From: Flammeovirgaceae bacterium BBD 1991-12
GTDB taxonomy: Bacteria > Bacteroidota > Bacteroidia > Cytophagales > Cyclobacteriaceae
Length of the DNA: 64,000 nt
Direction: 5' to 3'
Assembly: GCA_001657315.1 (NCBI GenBank)
Contig: LYSV01000025.1
Span: 1 to 64,000, forward strand
The notes under the pieces were generated by a model, which searched no databases, was not told the origin of the DNA, and saw only the letters and a program-made list of their open reading frames with translations. A program made the translations under genes and the position numbers. Position 1 is the stretch's first letter. The number at the start of each line of letters is the position of its first letter. Positions 1-8,710 of this stretch are shown here, in pieces.

Positions 1-653
1 GACTGCTGGAAGAGATAAGCTGCATCTCAAAACAGGGCAACAAGCTCCTGGGCCATGCAAAAGACGCCATCACTTCAGTGCTGGCCCTGGAGAGCTTTCT
101 GGAGCAGGGTTACTGGGACAGGAATTCTGCTTCACTGGTATGTCTGGGGGCTGGCGGAGCCAATCTGGCGCTTACCACCCAGCTGCTGCAGCGGCAACAG
201 GACTGTCCTGATCGCATCATCATCACGGACATAAGCAAAGAGAAGATCTACAAGATCCGTGAGGTCCACGACCGGCTGGGTCATAACAAGTCAGTGGAAT
301 ACCACCTGGTCAAAGATGCCTGCACCAATGACCCGTTGGTAACGGCTGCCCCGGCAGGCTCTGTGGTGGCCAACGGTACAGGCATGGGCAAGGATATCCC
401 CGGATCACCGGTCTCTCCGCAGGTAGTATTCCCCGAAAACGGCTACATATGGGAGTACAATTATCGCGGTGAGCTGGATTTCCTTCATCTGGCCCGTCAA
501 CAGGCCACAGTGCAGCATCTCACCGTGGAAGACGGCTGGGTATACTTCATTCATGGCTGGACCCGGGTGATCACTGAGGTGTTCCATGTGAACATCCCTA
601 CCTCAGGACCTGTATTCGAGGAGTTATCAAAAATTGCATCAAAATACCGATAA
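1..653 (+). CDS. Shikimate dehydrogenase-like NAD(P)-binding oxidoreductase (5' end outside window)
   Basis: The reading frame is open from the first bases, so the start and the N-terminal substrate domain lie upstream of the window. What remains has a Rossmann fold with the dinucleotide motif LGAGGANLA, then a conserved NGTGMGKDIPGSP loop that corresponds to the NATPVGM region of AroE proteins. The family oxidises or reduces shikimate, quinate or related polyols with NAD(P). It sits directly upstream of an isomerase, a hydroxyacid dehydrogenase and a lactonase, so I infer a catabolic dehydrogenase acting on a sugar-derived substrate rather than aromatic biosynthesis. The next gene starts 1 base after this stop codon, which suggests translational coupling. 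The substrate is unknown. Confidence 0.75.
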   Translation, partial: LLEEISCISKQGNKLLGHAKDAITSVLALESFLEQGYWDRNSASLVCLGAGGANLALTTQLLQRQQDCPDRIIITDISKEKIYKIREVHDRLGHNKSVEYHLVKDACTNDPLVTAAPAGSVVANGTGMGKDIPGSPVSPQVVFPENGYIWEYNYRGELDFLHLARQQATVQHLTVEDGWVYFIHGWTRVITEVFHVNIPTSGPVFEELSKIASKYR

Positions 654-654
654 A

Positions 655-1233
655 ATGTACATAGCAGACACAACTACACTTATAGAGCCTTTTGGCATTG
701 ATCTCGATCTGGAAAGAGGGATCATGCAAAACCCGGGGCACCACCTGAAAAGACATGCCTCAGATATGAGAGGGTACTACAAGGATGAAGAAGCACTGGA
801 AAAACTGATACAGGAGCACCATGACCCGCTGCACTATGAGGTCTTTGAAACTCCGGTCCCCAAAGAAGACGGACATCTCATGTACTGTATCAGCACATTA
901 CAGCCCGGTTTGGTAGGAAACGAGTGCTTTATGACCAAAGGACACTACCATGCCAGGGTAAATACCGGTGAGATCTATCTGTGCCTACGGGGTGTGGGTT
1001 ACATGGTGATGAAAAGAGAAGACGGAGAGTGCCGGTATGAAAAAATGGTCAGGGGCAATATGGTCTATGTTCCCCCCTACTGGGCTCACCGGTCTGTTAA
1101 CACCGGCACACAGGAGCCACTTATATCATTTTGTGTATATCCTGCAGACTGTGGCTACAACTATGGAGACATAGAAAAAGAAGGATTTCCGAAGCGCATA
1201 TTCAACGAAAACGGAGCCATTAAAATATTGTAG
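655..1233 (+). CDS. Cupin-type phosphoglucose isomerase-like protein
   Basis: A 192-residue cupin of the archaeal-type glucose-6-phosphate isomerase family. The metal-binding cupin motif is visible as GHYHARVNTGEIYLCLRG around residue 105, and the second motif as PPYWAHRSVN further on. Together they supply the three histidines and one glutamate that hold the metal. The ATG at 655 is preferred over an in-frame TTG at 634 that lies inside the upstream gene. A full canonical Pgi is encoded at 14793-16445, so this cupin enzyme is unlikely to serve glycolysis. I infer that it interconverts an aldose and ketose phosphate in the pathway encoded by this operon. Confidence 0.8.
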   Translation: MYIADTTTLIEPFGIDLDLERGIMQNPGHHLKRHASDMRGYYKDEEALEKLIQEHHDPLHYEVFETPVPKEDGHLMYCISTLQPGLVGNECFMTKGHYHARVNTGEIYLCLRGVGYMVMKREDGECRYEKMVRGNMVYVPPYWAHRSVNTGTQEPLISFCVYPADCGYNYGDIEKEGFPKRIFNENGAIKIL

Positions 1234-1235
1234 GG

Positions 1236-2162
1236 TTGTCCAGGGGTAAAATACTCATAACGCCACGATCCCTCACCCTTGAGCCGGATGCATCATTGCA
1301 ACTGCTCGAGAAGGAAGGTTATGAGCTCGTTTTTACCCGGGCGGGGGAGCTGCCGGATGAAAAGGAGCTCTCCGGTCACATACCTCATTGTGTAGGATGG
1401 CTGGCCGGGGTGGAGCCTATCCGCAGGCACATACTCGAAAGGGCTCCCCGGTTAAAGGCCATCAGCCGCAATGGCAGTGGCATCGATAATATTGACCTAG
1501 AAGCTGCTAAGGAATTGAATGTCAAAGTATTGCGTTCAGCAGGCGCCAATGCCCGTGGAGTTGCCGAGCTGACCGTAGCGCTGGTGTTCAATCTGGCACG
1601 CCATATACGTTACTCGGACACTGCCGTCCGGCACGGGGACTGGAAACGAAAAAAGGGTATGGAGTTAAAAGACAGGACAATCGGCCTGATCGGATGCGGC
1701 TCCATAGGCCTTCAGGTAGCTGAAATATGCCTGGGGCTGGGCATGAAGGTTTTAGCCTACGATGTTTATCCCTCCAACAGGTTTTCCAAAAATCCCTCAT
1801 TCAGGTACGTGGACATGGACTTTCTGTTAAAAAATGTCGAGGTGATCAGCCTTCATTGTCCGCCTGCCTCAAAACCTGTGATGGACGCTAATGCACTGGA
1901 AAAGATGCGACAGGGAGGTATAATCATTAACACAGCCCGCAGTTCACTGATCGATCATGACGCTCTTTTGCAATGCCTGAACAGCGGGCAGATCTCCGGA
2001 TTTGCTACCGATGTATATGATCAGGAGCCACCAAAGCCCCATCCTTTGTTTCAGCACATCAATGTGATCACCACTGCTCATATTGGTGGTTATACAAAAG
2101 AGAGCGCCACCCGTGCCGCCCGGCAAGCAGTGGAAAATCTAATAAAAGCGCTGGAACAATGA
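1236..2162 (+). CDS. D-isomer-specific 2-hydroxyacid dehydrogenase (phosphoglycerate dehydrogenase-like)
   Basis: A 308-residue member of the SerA/2-hydroxyacid dehydrogenase family. The NAD-binding motif GCGSIG is at residues 153-158. The catalytic triad is readable: Arg235 in NTARSSLID, Glu264 in YDQEPP and His282 in TAHIGGYT. There is no C-terminal ACT domain, so it is not an allosterically controlled serine-biosynthesis enzyme. The best start is a TTG at 1236, just after the upstream stop. The stop overlaps the next ATG as ATGA, which indicates coupled translation. The likely role is NAD-dependent oxidation or reduction of a 2-hydroxy/2-keto acid intermediate. The substrate cannot be read from sequence. 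Confidence 0.85.
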   Translation: MSRGKILITPRSLTLEPDASLQLLEKEGYELVFTRAGELPDEKELSGHIPHCVGWLAGVEPIRRHILERAPRLKAISRNGSGIDNIDLEAAKELNVKVLRSAGANARGVAELTVALVFNLARHIRYSDTAVRHGDWKRKKGMELKDRTIGLIGCGSIGLQVAEICLGLGMKVLAYDVYPSNRFSKNPSFRYVDMDFLLKNVEVISLHCPPASKPVMDANALEKMRQGGIIINTARSSLIDHDALLQCLNSGQISGFATDVYDQEPPKPHPLFQHINVITTAHIGGYTKESATRAARQAVENLIKALEQ

Positions 2163-3034
2163 CTTCCCTGCTCAGCACATTGTCTTTTAACAGTTCGTTG
2201 CACAGGCATATCTCTTCGTCTGACCGACCTACCGAAGACAGTGTTCATATCTTCTGGTTAGGGCAGGCCGGTTTTCTGATCGACTACCCGGACGTCAGGA
2301 TCGTCATTGACCCCTACCTCTCTGACTACCTTGCTAAAAAATATGCCGGTAAAACGTTTAGCCATCAGCGCATGATGCCCGCGCCATTGACTGCCCATGA
2401 ACTCTCGAATATTGACTTTGTCCTGTGTACACACCGGCACTCGGACCACATGGATCCGGAAACACTCCCACCATTGATGCAGCATAACCCTGATGCCCTC
2501 CTGATCTACCCTGCTGCAGAGGAGGAAAGTGTGAACCGAATGGGTATCCGGCCTGACCAACGATGGCCTGTGAATGCAGGCGAATGCATTGAACTGGGGG
2601 CAACGGTGTCATGTAAAGTGATCCAGGCTGCTCACGAGTTGCCTGAAACCGATGAAAAAGGACGTCACCGTTTTCTGGGCTACCTGCTGAAAAGTAAAAA
2701 GGCTACGGTGTACCATTCAGGAGATTGTATACCATATAACGGGCTGCTTGAAGAGCTACTTCCGGCGCACATAGACCTTGCCCTGCTTCCGGTTAACGGT
2801 AGGGATGATCTCAGAAGAAAACACAATATACCCGGCAATTTCCATTTGAGTGAGGCAATAGATCTGTGCGAAAACTGTGACATCCCACACCTCATAGGTC
2901 ATCATCATGGTATGTTTGCTTTTAATACCCTCTCAAACGAAGAGGCGCACTCCGTCCTGGGTCGTTACCAGGGCAAGGTCAATTGCCGGTTATCGCGGTT
3001 AAGTACGCAATATGTCTTAGTTTCGGACCATTAA
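2159..3034 (+). CDS. UlaG-like metallo-beta-lactamase-fold hydrolase
   Basis: A 291-residue metallo-beta-lactamase-fold protein related to L-ascorbate-6-phosphate lactonase UlaG. The metal motif HxHxDH is at residues 92-97 (THRHSDHMD), HSGDC follows near residue 185, and GHHHGMF near residue 248. UlaG opens a sugar lactone phosphate, and lactonase activity fits an operon that also encodes two dehydrogenases and an isomerase. It overlaps the upstream dehydrogenase by 4 bases. A DeoR gene follows after about 50 bases. The lactonase role is inferred from family and context, and other phosphoester or amide substrates are possible. Confidence 0.8.
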   Translation: MTSLLSTLSFNSSLHRHISSSDRPTEDSVHIFWLGQAGFLIDYPDVRIVIDPYLSDYLAKKYAGKTFSHQRMMPAPLTAHELSNIDFVLCTHRHSDHMDPETLPPLMQHNPDALLIYPAAEEESVNRMGIRPDQRWPVNAGECIELGATVSCKVIQAAHELPETDEKGRHRFLGYLLKSKKATVYHSGDCIPYNGLLEELLPAHIDLALLPVNGRDDLRRKHNIPGNFHLSEAIDLCENCDIPHLIGHHHGMFAFNTLSNEEAHSVLGRYQGKVNCRLSRLSTQYVLVSDH

Positions 3035-3087
3035 TATTTTGAGATTAGCACGCAGCGGTGTAAATTATTGAGAAAATCCATCCAGGA

Positions 3088-3879
3088 ATGACCCAGAACT
3101 CCAAAAAAACGGACAGCGATATGATGTTTGCTGAAGAGCGCAAACTAAAGATCCTTGAATTCATTGAAGACAAAAGGAAGGCCACGGTCCCCCAGCTCAG
3201 CGAACTGTTCAGTGTTTCCAGCGCCACCGTACGCAATGATCTTCGTGCCCTGGAAAAATCAGGGTTGGTCACCAGAACACATGGCGGCGCCATGGTCAAG
3301 GGTAAGACAGGTTTTGAACTGGATACGAACGAGCGAAAAATACGAAACCCTGAGGCTAAAAGAAAGATAGCACGCAAAGCCCTGGAACTGGTGGAAGATG
3401 GCGATACCGTCCTGCTGGACGCAGGTAGTACGACACTGGAGCTTGCACGGCTGCTCCCTCAAAAAAAAGACCTGACCGTGGTGACCAATGATCTTGAAAT
3501 AGGGCTCGTTCTTCAGGCCAACGATCATATCCGCACCATCCTCATTGGTGGTCTGGTCAGGAACAACCATCACTGCACCGTTGGGAACCTGGGAAGTGAG
3601 ATGCTGCAAAGCCTGTCCGTTGACAAGTCTTTTATGGGAGTGAACAGCTTCACACTCGAAAAGGGCGCCACCACACCCGACCTTATCCAGGCTGAATCCA
3701 AAAAAACCATGATCTCCATTGCCAACAAGGTTATCCTCCTTTGTGACCACACCAAATTCGGTAAGAATTCATTCATTCAATTTGCTTCCCTGGACAGTAT
3801 AGATATACTGATCACGGACCTGTTAACTGATGAATACAAAAATTACCTGGAAGAGCGTGATATTGACTTATTGTATTGA
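3088..3879 (+). CDS. DeoR-family transcriptional regulator
   Basis: A 263-residue DeoR-type repressor. The N-terminal winged helix spans about residues 18-70 with the recognition region VSSATVRNDLRALEKSGL. The C-terminal sugar-phosphate-binding domain has the DAGSTT loop at 111-116 and a conserved VTNDL. DeoR proteins usually sense a phosphorylated sugar and repress the neighbouring catabolic operon. Its place at the end of the dehydrogenase/isomerase/lactonase operon suggests it controls that pathway and that the inducer is a sugar phosphate. The ATG at 3088 is the first in frame; a second Met at residue 12 is a possible alternative. Confidence 0.88.
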   Translation: MTQNSKKTDSDMMFAEERKLKILEFIEDKRKATVPQLSELFSVSSATVRNDLRALEKSGLVTRTHGGAMVKGKTGFELDTNERKIRNPEAKRKIARKALELVEDGDTVLLDAGSTTLELARLLPQKKDLTVVTNDLEIGLVLQANDHIRTILIGGLVRNNHHCTVGNLGSEMLQSLSVDKSFMGVNSFTLEKGATTPDLIQAESKKTMISIANKVILLCDHTKFGKNSFIQFASLDSIDILITDLLTDEYKNYLEERDIDLLY

Positions 3880-3929
3880 TCCGCTCTCCCCTGTACTTTC
3901 CTATGATGAGTTTTGGAATATCTGAGGTG

Positions 3930-5132
3930 TCATATCCCTGGCACTGGATAATTGAAAATGAACAATCCCAAAGCCATGATAAGTAATGCCCTGAAAACAG
4001 GTCTTCGAAAATACAGGACAAACATTGCCAAAAGGCCGAACAACACGATGGGATTGTATATTAACGACAAATACGGACTGACTGCCGGATCCTTAAAACC
4101 TGCTTCACCTGTCAGACTGAAAAAACCGAACATGGCAACGAGTAGACTAAAAAATCCCAGCAATAACTTCTGACGGTCCGTCGAGGAAACGAAATAGTAC
4201 ACTGAAATAGCCAATGAGATCATTGTAAACCCACTCCATCCCATCAGTACTCTCACACGGTAGTCAATGGAGTTGACGGCCGGCAGCAGGAACAACGCCA
4301 GCGCCATGATAGAAATGAAAAGTAAGGCCAGTTTTCTTCCTTTAGTAGCCTGATCATCAAAGTAATACTGCCATGAACTGATAAAGTAGAAAATACCACC
4401 GGGCACAAAAAGCAGTACAAAAAATATCACAAACGTAGGATCATCTTTCAAAAATTTCAGACCCGTTCCCAGGGCAAGGAGAAAGATCAGCAGTTTTTCT
4501 ATACCTAAGCCGTTCTTTTTCACATACTGTATGACCATGTGCCTGGAAGCGTGTGGAGGGTTTAGATAGCTATAGAACCCATATACCGAGAGCAGTCCAA
4601 TAGAAAGCGTGATGGAAGTAACACGCAAAAATGGTGCACCGGGAAACTGAAGCAGCTGAAAACACAATGAAGTGAGAAACATAATAAGCAACATCACGAT
4701 TGCGGACAAAACAGCCCTGCCCCTCTTCTTTTCCTTTATCAATGGATTTGTGAGGACGGAGGAAATCAAAGCTATGGTCATACCCACAAACGAGAGTATG
4801 AGCATTTGTCCAGCTCCTGCCAAACGCAATGATTTGAATACCGCCGCCAGGAGTAGTATACCCAAACTCCCGTAGGTTAATATCGTTGTAATTCTGATCC
4901 TTTTGTCAATCGCTTCCATAGTTTCTGTTTGTATTTTTTTAAATTGATTGTTGGGTATTTGTGATTTAATCTTTTCAATGGATGCTTCGAAGGAAAACCC
5001 CTGTTCCATAAATGTCTCTACATCACAGCAAATGTGATCAAGCATGTCGGCTTTGAGTTCTTCGAAGGTTAGTCCCCGGCTTTCGAGATATTCCCTCAAC
5101 CGGCGAACCTGCTCAGATGTCAGACCGCCCAT
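3930..5132 (-). CDS. Multi-pass membrane protein paired with PadR regulator
   Basis: A 400-residue protein. The first ~75 residues are soluble and helical, resembling the short N-terminal domain often found in membrane proteins encoded with PadR regulators (HAAS-like). About ten hydrophobic segments follow, from residue ~80 to the C-terminus. No catalytic or transporter motif was recognised. The start codon overlaps the end of the padR gene by 13 bases, so the two are co-translated. By analogy with other PadR/HAAS-type pairs it may be a membrane-stress or envelope sensor, but this is inference. It converges with the DeoR gene. Confidence 0.75.
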   Translation of the reverse strand: MGGLTSEQVRRLREYLESRGLTFEELKADMLDHICCDVETFMEQGFSFEASIEKIKSQIPNNQFKKIQTETMEAIDKRIRITTILTYGSLGILLLAAVFKSLRLAGAGQMLILSFVGMTIALISSVLTNPLIKEKKRGRAVLSAIVMLLIMFLTSLCFQLLQFPGAPFLRVTSITLSIGLLSVYGFYSYLNPPHASRHMVIQYVKKNGLGIEKLLIFLLALGTGLKFLKDDPTFVIFFVLLFVPGGIFYFISSWQYYFDDQATKGRKLALLFISIMALALFLLPAVNSIDYRVRVLMGWSGFTMISLAISVYYFVSSTDRQKLLLGFFSLLVAMFGFFSLTGEAGFKDPAVSPYLSLIYNPIVLFGLLAMFVLYFRRPVFRALLIMALGLFIFNYPVPGI

Positions 5133-5473
5133 GATTCAAAACTTGCTCTGGGCGCTTTCAAAATGTTTTTAATCGTATCAAGGAATTTTTCCAGCTCAGA
5201 GACTTTTACCTTTGCCACCTCATTTCCCTTTTTGGTAAGTGAGTAGTACTTCCTGGCCCGGTTGTCCACCAGCTCCGATTCGGTGGTTAGCAGCCCCTCT
5301 GACTCCAGTTTATACAAAACCGGGTAAAGTGCACCGTAGGTGAGCTCTATTTCATTACCCGACAGCTCTTTCACCCTCGAACTGATCTCATAACCGTACA
5401 TTCTCTTTTTTTCTGATAAAAGCTTCAGCACCAGTGTTTTTATGGTGCCTTTAATGAATTCCTGAGATGACAT
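5120..5473 (-). CDS. PadR-family transcriptional regulator
   Basis: A 117-residue PadR winged-helix protein. It shows the family features YGYEI in helix 1, LTYGALYPVLYKLESEGLL in the recognition helix and wing, and YYSLTKKG before the C-terminal dimerisation helix. PadR proteins are small-molecule- or stress-responsive repressors that commonly control their own operon. It is the first gene of a two-gene operon with the membrane protein at 3930-5132. An inverted repeat lies just upstream of its start at 5478-5499 and could be its operator. Confidence 0.9.
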   Translation of the reverse strand: MSSQEFIKGTIKTLVLKLLSEKKRMYGYEISSRVKELSGNEIELTYGALYPVLYKLESEGLLTTESELVDNRARKYYSLTKKGNEVAKVKVSELEKFLDTIKNILKAPRASFESWAV

Positions 5474-5477
5474 ATTT

Positions 5478-5499
5478 GAAAATTATATATTTAATTTTC
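5478..5499 (-). promoter_or_regulatory. Inverted repeat upstream of padR (possible operator)
   Basis: Arms gaaaatt and aattttc are separated by 8 AT-rich bases, 5 bases upstream of the padR start. The position fits autorepression, but the AT richness means chance cannot be excluded. Confidence 0.35.
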
Positions 5500-5579
5500 T
5501 TAAATATAAGTATTAAAAAATATAAATCAAAAATTATTCATTGATCATCGCAGCGAGCAACACAGCAGGCCAACCCATT

Positions 5580-5757
5580 TGCACCAATTGGTGCAGGTTC
5601 TCTGAACCTGTGCCAAACAGTCGCCATATCATACAAGGCCGTGTAAATTCAATTGGATAAAGCAGGTCATTCAAAGGGTACGCCTTTGTATCACGTGTAA
5701 ACATTATAGCAGGTTGAGAGAACCTGCGAATAGCAAGGTACGGGTTTATAAAACCCG
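5580..5757. repeat. Cluster of five short palindromes/hairpins
   Basis: The gap 5474-5803 has no gene but holds five perfect or near-perfect inverted repeats in 180 bp. They lie at 5580-5595 (16-bp palindrome around ccaattgg), 5594-5610 (arms caggttc/gaacctg), 5672-5688 (caaagg/cctttg), 5709-5727 (gcaggtt/aacctgc) and 5741-5757 (cgggttt/aaacccg). The second and fourth differ by one base when one is reverse-complemented, so they are copies of one element in opposite orientation. This is typical of REP-like intergenic hairpin repeats. Confidence 0.7.
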
Positions 5758-5803
5758 CACCAGTTTCTGAGAATTGAGTTTAGGAAAGTGTCTTTATTTC
5801 GCG

Positions 5804-6286
5804 TCAACGAAGAATTTCAAGTAACCGGTCACCGGAGAGGTACTCAAAATACCGGTGCCGTACCTTGAAATCTTCATCCAGCACCAGCATTGTTGGAGGC
5901 ACAAACTGTCCGTTGCGCTGCCCGAGTAACAACGCCAGGTCATGGATACCCTTTCTTTTTTTAGTGGCCGAGCTGTTCAAAAAGTGCTGTCCGTCGAAAC
6001 GGATGGTATCCTGAGTTTCAGCGTCCATCCGCACCGCATAGTATTGATTATTTAAAAGCGTCGCCACTGCAGGTTTCACAAAAACCTCCTTATCCATTTT
6101 ACGACAGTAGGTGCACCAATCCGTATATAAGTCAATGAAAACCCTCTTTGGTTTATAGCGTAGCGAATCCTCCAGTTGCTCAAAACTGATCCACTGCACC
6201 TGAGATCTTTGTTGTGCAAAAATGGATGAACTCCACAAAATACCGGAGGCAGTCAGTGTCAGCCAGCACATGATCAGGCGGACCAT
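5804..6286 (-). CDS. Exported thioredoxin-like protein with CxxC
   Basis: A 160-residue protein with a signal peptide (residues 1-24, ending SIFAQ) and a thioredoxin-like fold. The redox motif is WCTYC at residues 57-61, followed by a conserved KMDKEVF helix and a cis-Pro segment PPTMLVLD. I start it at the ATG at 6286 because this gives a proper signal peptide; a longer frame runs antisense to the receptor. This start lies one base after the stop of the TonB receptor, so the two are coupled. It probably acts in the periplasm, reducing disulfides or delivering metal for the receptor, whose plug carries its own CxxC. The function is inferred from linkage. Confidence 0.82.
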   Translation of the reverse strand: MVRLIMCWLTLTASGILWSSSIFAQQRSQVQWISFEQLEDSLRYKPKRVFIDLYTDWCTYCRKMDKEVFVKPAVATLLNNQYYAVRMDAETQDTIRFDGQHFLNSSATKKRKGIHDLALLLGQRNGQFVPPTMLVLDEDFKVRHRYFEYLSGDRLLEILR

Positions 6287-6287
6287 C

Positions 6288-8654
6288 TCAATGAAAGTTT
6301 CCGATCTTAAGCCCCAGAAAAAAAGTTCGTGGCCTGGCCGGACCGTAGACATAGTCAGAATCCCGTTCCGGACCTGTGTCAAAATCACTCTGAAAGCTGT
6401 TGAAGATGTTCTGAGTTCCACCACTGAGCTCCAGATGAAAATTATCCTTGAGGTGAAAATGGTAGGACAGTTTAAGGTTGACATCCATGAAAGGATCGCT
6501 CTCCCTCAACTCCAGAAAACCAGATTCGCTGACCACACGGGGCACGATCATGGGTCCGGTGTACGTGCCGGTGAGATCCAGCGCAAACGACTCGGTGGCC
6601 GTCCAGTTGGCCGTCAGGTAACCGTACAGGTTTGGATTACGCACAAACTCATCGGTACTAACCAACGGCTCCAGTTCATCCATCTCTTCCGGCTCAAAGA
6701 GTATCTGATTCCGTTCATAGCCTGTTTGCTGTACAGTACCTCCTGCCTTGAGCAGAAAGGCTGCTGACGGTGAAAGACTAAGTTCAAAATTGGCTCCGGC
6801 CACATGCGCTCCTTCCCCGTTACGTACTTCTTCCAGGATGGAGCCATTAGGCAGCACTGAGCCAGTACTTACTATTGTGAAGGGGTTTTTTAGATCGGTG
6901 TAAAAGCCCTCCACCAAAAAATTGGTTTGCAAACTACCAAAGTTTCGTGTGAAATTAAGTGAAGCTGTATAGGCATCGGAAAGCTCCTTTTCAAGATTTT
7001 CGGTGAGGATCACAAACTGAGGCTCCCCTCCTACGGATGAAATGTGCAGGTCTTCGTTAAAGGCCTGTGGCGCCCGAAAGCCCCTCGCATAACCTCCCCT
7101 GAGCTGCAGGTTCCGGGTAAGATCGTACAGGACGGTCACCCTCGGGCTGAATACATTGGTACTTACATCTGAAGTGCGCTCTACATTACCAATAATATAG
7201 TTGCCATCTACTGTGGTATAGTCATATCGTGCTCCTACCAGCGCCGTGAATCGATTGGCAGGCCTCCATTCGTACTGTCCATAGACACCTACGGTATTGA
7301 CCCGTTGATCTACCAGCCGGTTGTATCCCTGTATTTCATCCCTTACATCGCTCAATTGATTTTCCATACCGATGATCAACACATCTTCATTGTTCAGGTT
7401 CCGGGAGAACTGCACTCCACCGACGAGCGCCAGATCATCCGTATTACCGTAGGCATTAATGGCAGTCAGGCTATCCTCAGGGGTACGACCACCTCCAAGC
7501 CCTCCATAAAAGCTGTCCCGGTTGGTGGTCTGAGCCGAAATGTAGGCGGACAGCTTGTTTTTTTGGTTTCTGCTAAAAAGTTCATAGTTCAATCCAGTGA
7601 TAATGGTATTGTGGTCCAGCTCTTCGGTAATGTCTGTAAAGTGCGGCGCCAGATCGAGCCGGTCGCCACCCCTCCTGTATTCTCTGATGGCATTGAAATC
7701 CAGCGTGATCTTGCTGAGTTCACCGGGCTTCAGAAAAGCTTTTGCTCCAAAGGTGTTGTTTTCCAGGCTGGTGATCTCGGTAAAGCCATCGTCATTGGCA
7801 TCATAGCTGCTACGGTCACGGAACATACCGTACAAGGTAACACCACTTTGCAGATCTTCGCTAACCACAGAAGCATTAAAATTGACCGTATGGTCTGGTT
7901 CAGTACCATCAATAAGCCCAAAGTTACTGGCCACCTGCCATGTATTTTCCACAGGTTCACGGGTAATAATATTGATGGTGCCGGCTATGGCGTTGGAGCC
8001 ATAAAGTGCCGAGCCTCCGCTGCGCACCACTTCCACACGTTCTACAATATTGGTCGGAATCTGATCCAGACCGTATACACTATTCAAAGCGCTGAAAACA
8101 GGCCGGCTGTTGATAAGGATCTGTGAGTAGGCTCCTTCCAGTCCGTTAAGGCGTACCTGGGTAAAGCCACAGTTCTGGCAGTTGTTTTCCACCCGTACTC
8201 CCGGCTGGAAGTTCAACCCCTCCGAAAGAGCCATGGATTGGGTAGCATTAAACAGCTTCGAGCCAAGCACATTGACCACCACGGGAGACTCCGAACGGTC
8301 CAGCTCGTAGCGGGTGGCACTGACCACCACTTCATTGAGCCGCAGATTGTCCTCCTGCAATTCCATTTGAACTGTGAGCACCTCACCCTTCTCCACCTGT
8401 ATAGACCTGGTAAGGGTCCTGTACCCTACTGAGCGTACCTTCAGCTCCCAATTTCCTGAAGGAACATTTTCGAGCGTAAAATTACCAGCATCATCTGCCG
8501 TAGTACCTATGCCGGTACTCATCAATTGTATGGAAGCATAGGCCAGCGGCTCACCATTGAAAGTGACCTTGCCTTGTATTTTCGTATTATCCTGCGCCAG
8601 CGTATTTAAAACAACCGCAGAGATCATATAGAGTGCTAAAATCTGTTTTTTCAC
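6288..8654 (-). CDS. TonB-dependent outer-membrane receptor with CxxC plug
   Basis: A 788-residue receptor. The order is signal peptide (1-21), carboxypeptidase-regulatory-like domain (~25-105), plug (~110-235, with GSALYGSNAIAGTINIIT) and a beta-barrel ending in an aromatic residue (GNFH). The plug contains NNCQNCGF at about residues 157-164, with the pair Cys159/Cys162, which is unusual for this family. The in-frame TTG at 8678 cannot be the start because it is part of the -7 promoter box; the GTG at 8654 gives a clean signal peptide. The ligand is unknown. The cysteine pair, thioredoxin-like partner and DtxR-like operator suggest a metal or metal complex. Confidence 0.88.
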   Translation of the reverse strand: MKKQILALYMISAVVLNTLAQDNTKIQGKVTFNGEPLAYASIQLMSTGIGTTADDAGNFTLENVPSGNWELKVRSVGYRTLTRSIQVEKGEVLTVQMELQEDNLRLNEVVVSATRYELDRSESPVVVNVLGSKLFNATQSMALSEGLNFQPGVRVENNCQNCGFTQVRLNGLEGAYSQILINSRPVFSALNSVYGLDQIPTNIVERVEVVRSGGSALYGSNAIAGTINIITREPVENTWQVASNFGLIDGTEPDHTVNFNASVVSEDLQSGVTLYGMFRDRSSYDANDDGFTEITSLENNTFGAKAFLKPGELSKITLDFNAIREYRRGGDRLDLAPHFTDITEELDHNTIITGLNYELFSRNQKNKLSAYISAQTTNRDSFYGGLGGGRTPEDSLTAINAYGNTDDLALVGGVQFSRNLNNEDVLIIGMENQLSDVRDEIQGYNRLVDQRVNTVGVYGQYEWRPANRFTALVGARYDYTTVDGNYIIGNVERTSDVSTNVFSPRVTVLYDLTRNLQLRGGYARGFRAPQAFNEDLHISSVGGEPQFVILTENLEKELSDAYTASLNFTRNFGSLQTNFLVEGFYTDLKNPFTIVSTGSVLPNGSILEEVRNGEGAHVAGANFELSLSPSAAFLLKAGGTVQQTGYERNQILFEPEEMDELEPLVSTDEFVRNPNLYGYLTANWTATESFALDLTGTYTGPMIVPRVVSESGFLELRESDPFMDVNLKLSYHFHLKDNFHLELSGGTQNIFNSFQSDFDTGPERDSDYVYGPARPRTFFLGLKIGNFH

Positions 8655-8675
8655 CTTTGTCTGAATTATTTTTCT

Positions 8676-8705
8676 CAAAAGTAGCCGTTTTTATTAGCTT
8701 AACAA
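8676..8705 (-). promoter_or_regulatory. Bacteroidota-type promoter of the TonB receptor operon
   Basis: On the minus strand a TTG at 8705-8703 is followed after exactly 19 bases by TACTTTTG at 8683-8676. This matches the -33 TTG / -7 TAnnTTTG consensus of the Bacteroidota primary sigma factor. It implies a transcript start near 8669 and rules out translation from the TTG at 8678. Confidence 0.7.
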
Positions 8706-8710
8706 AATAA

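Noticed and set aside
7305-8126. 273-codon plus-strand open frame inside the TonB receptor
   Set aside because: Antisense shadow of a well-supported receptor; its product has no recognisable domain.
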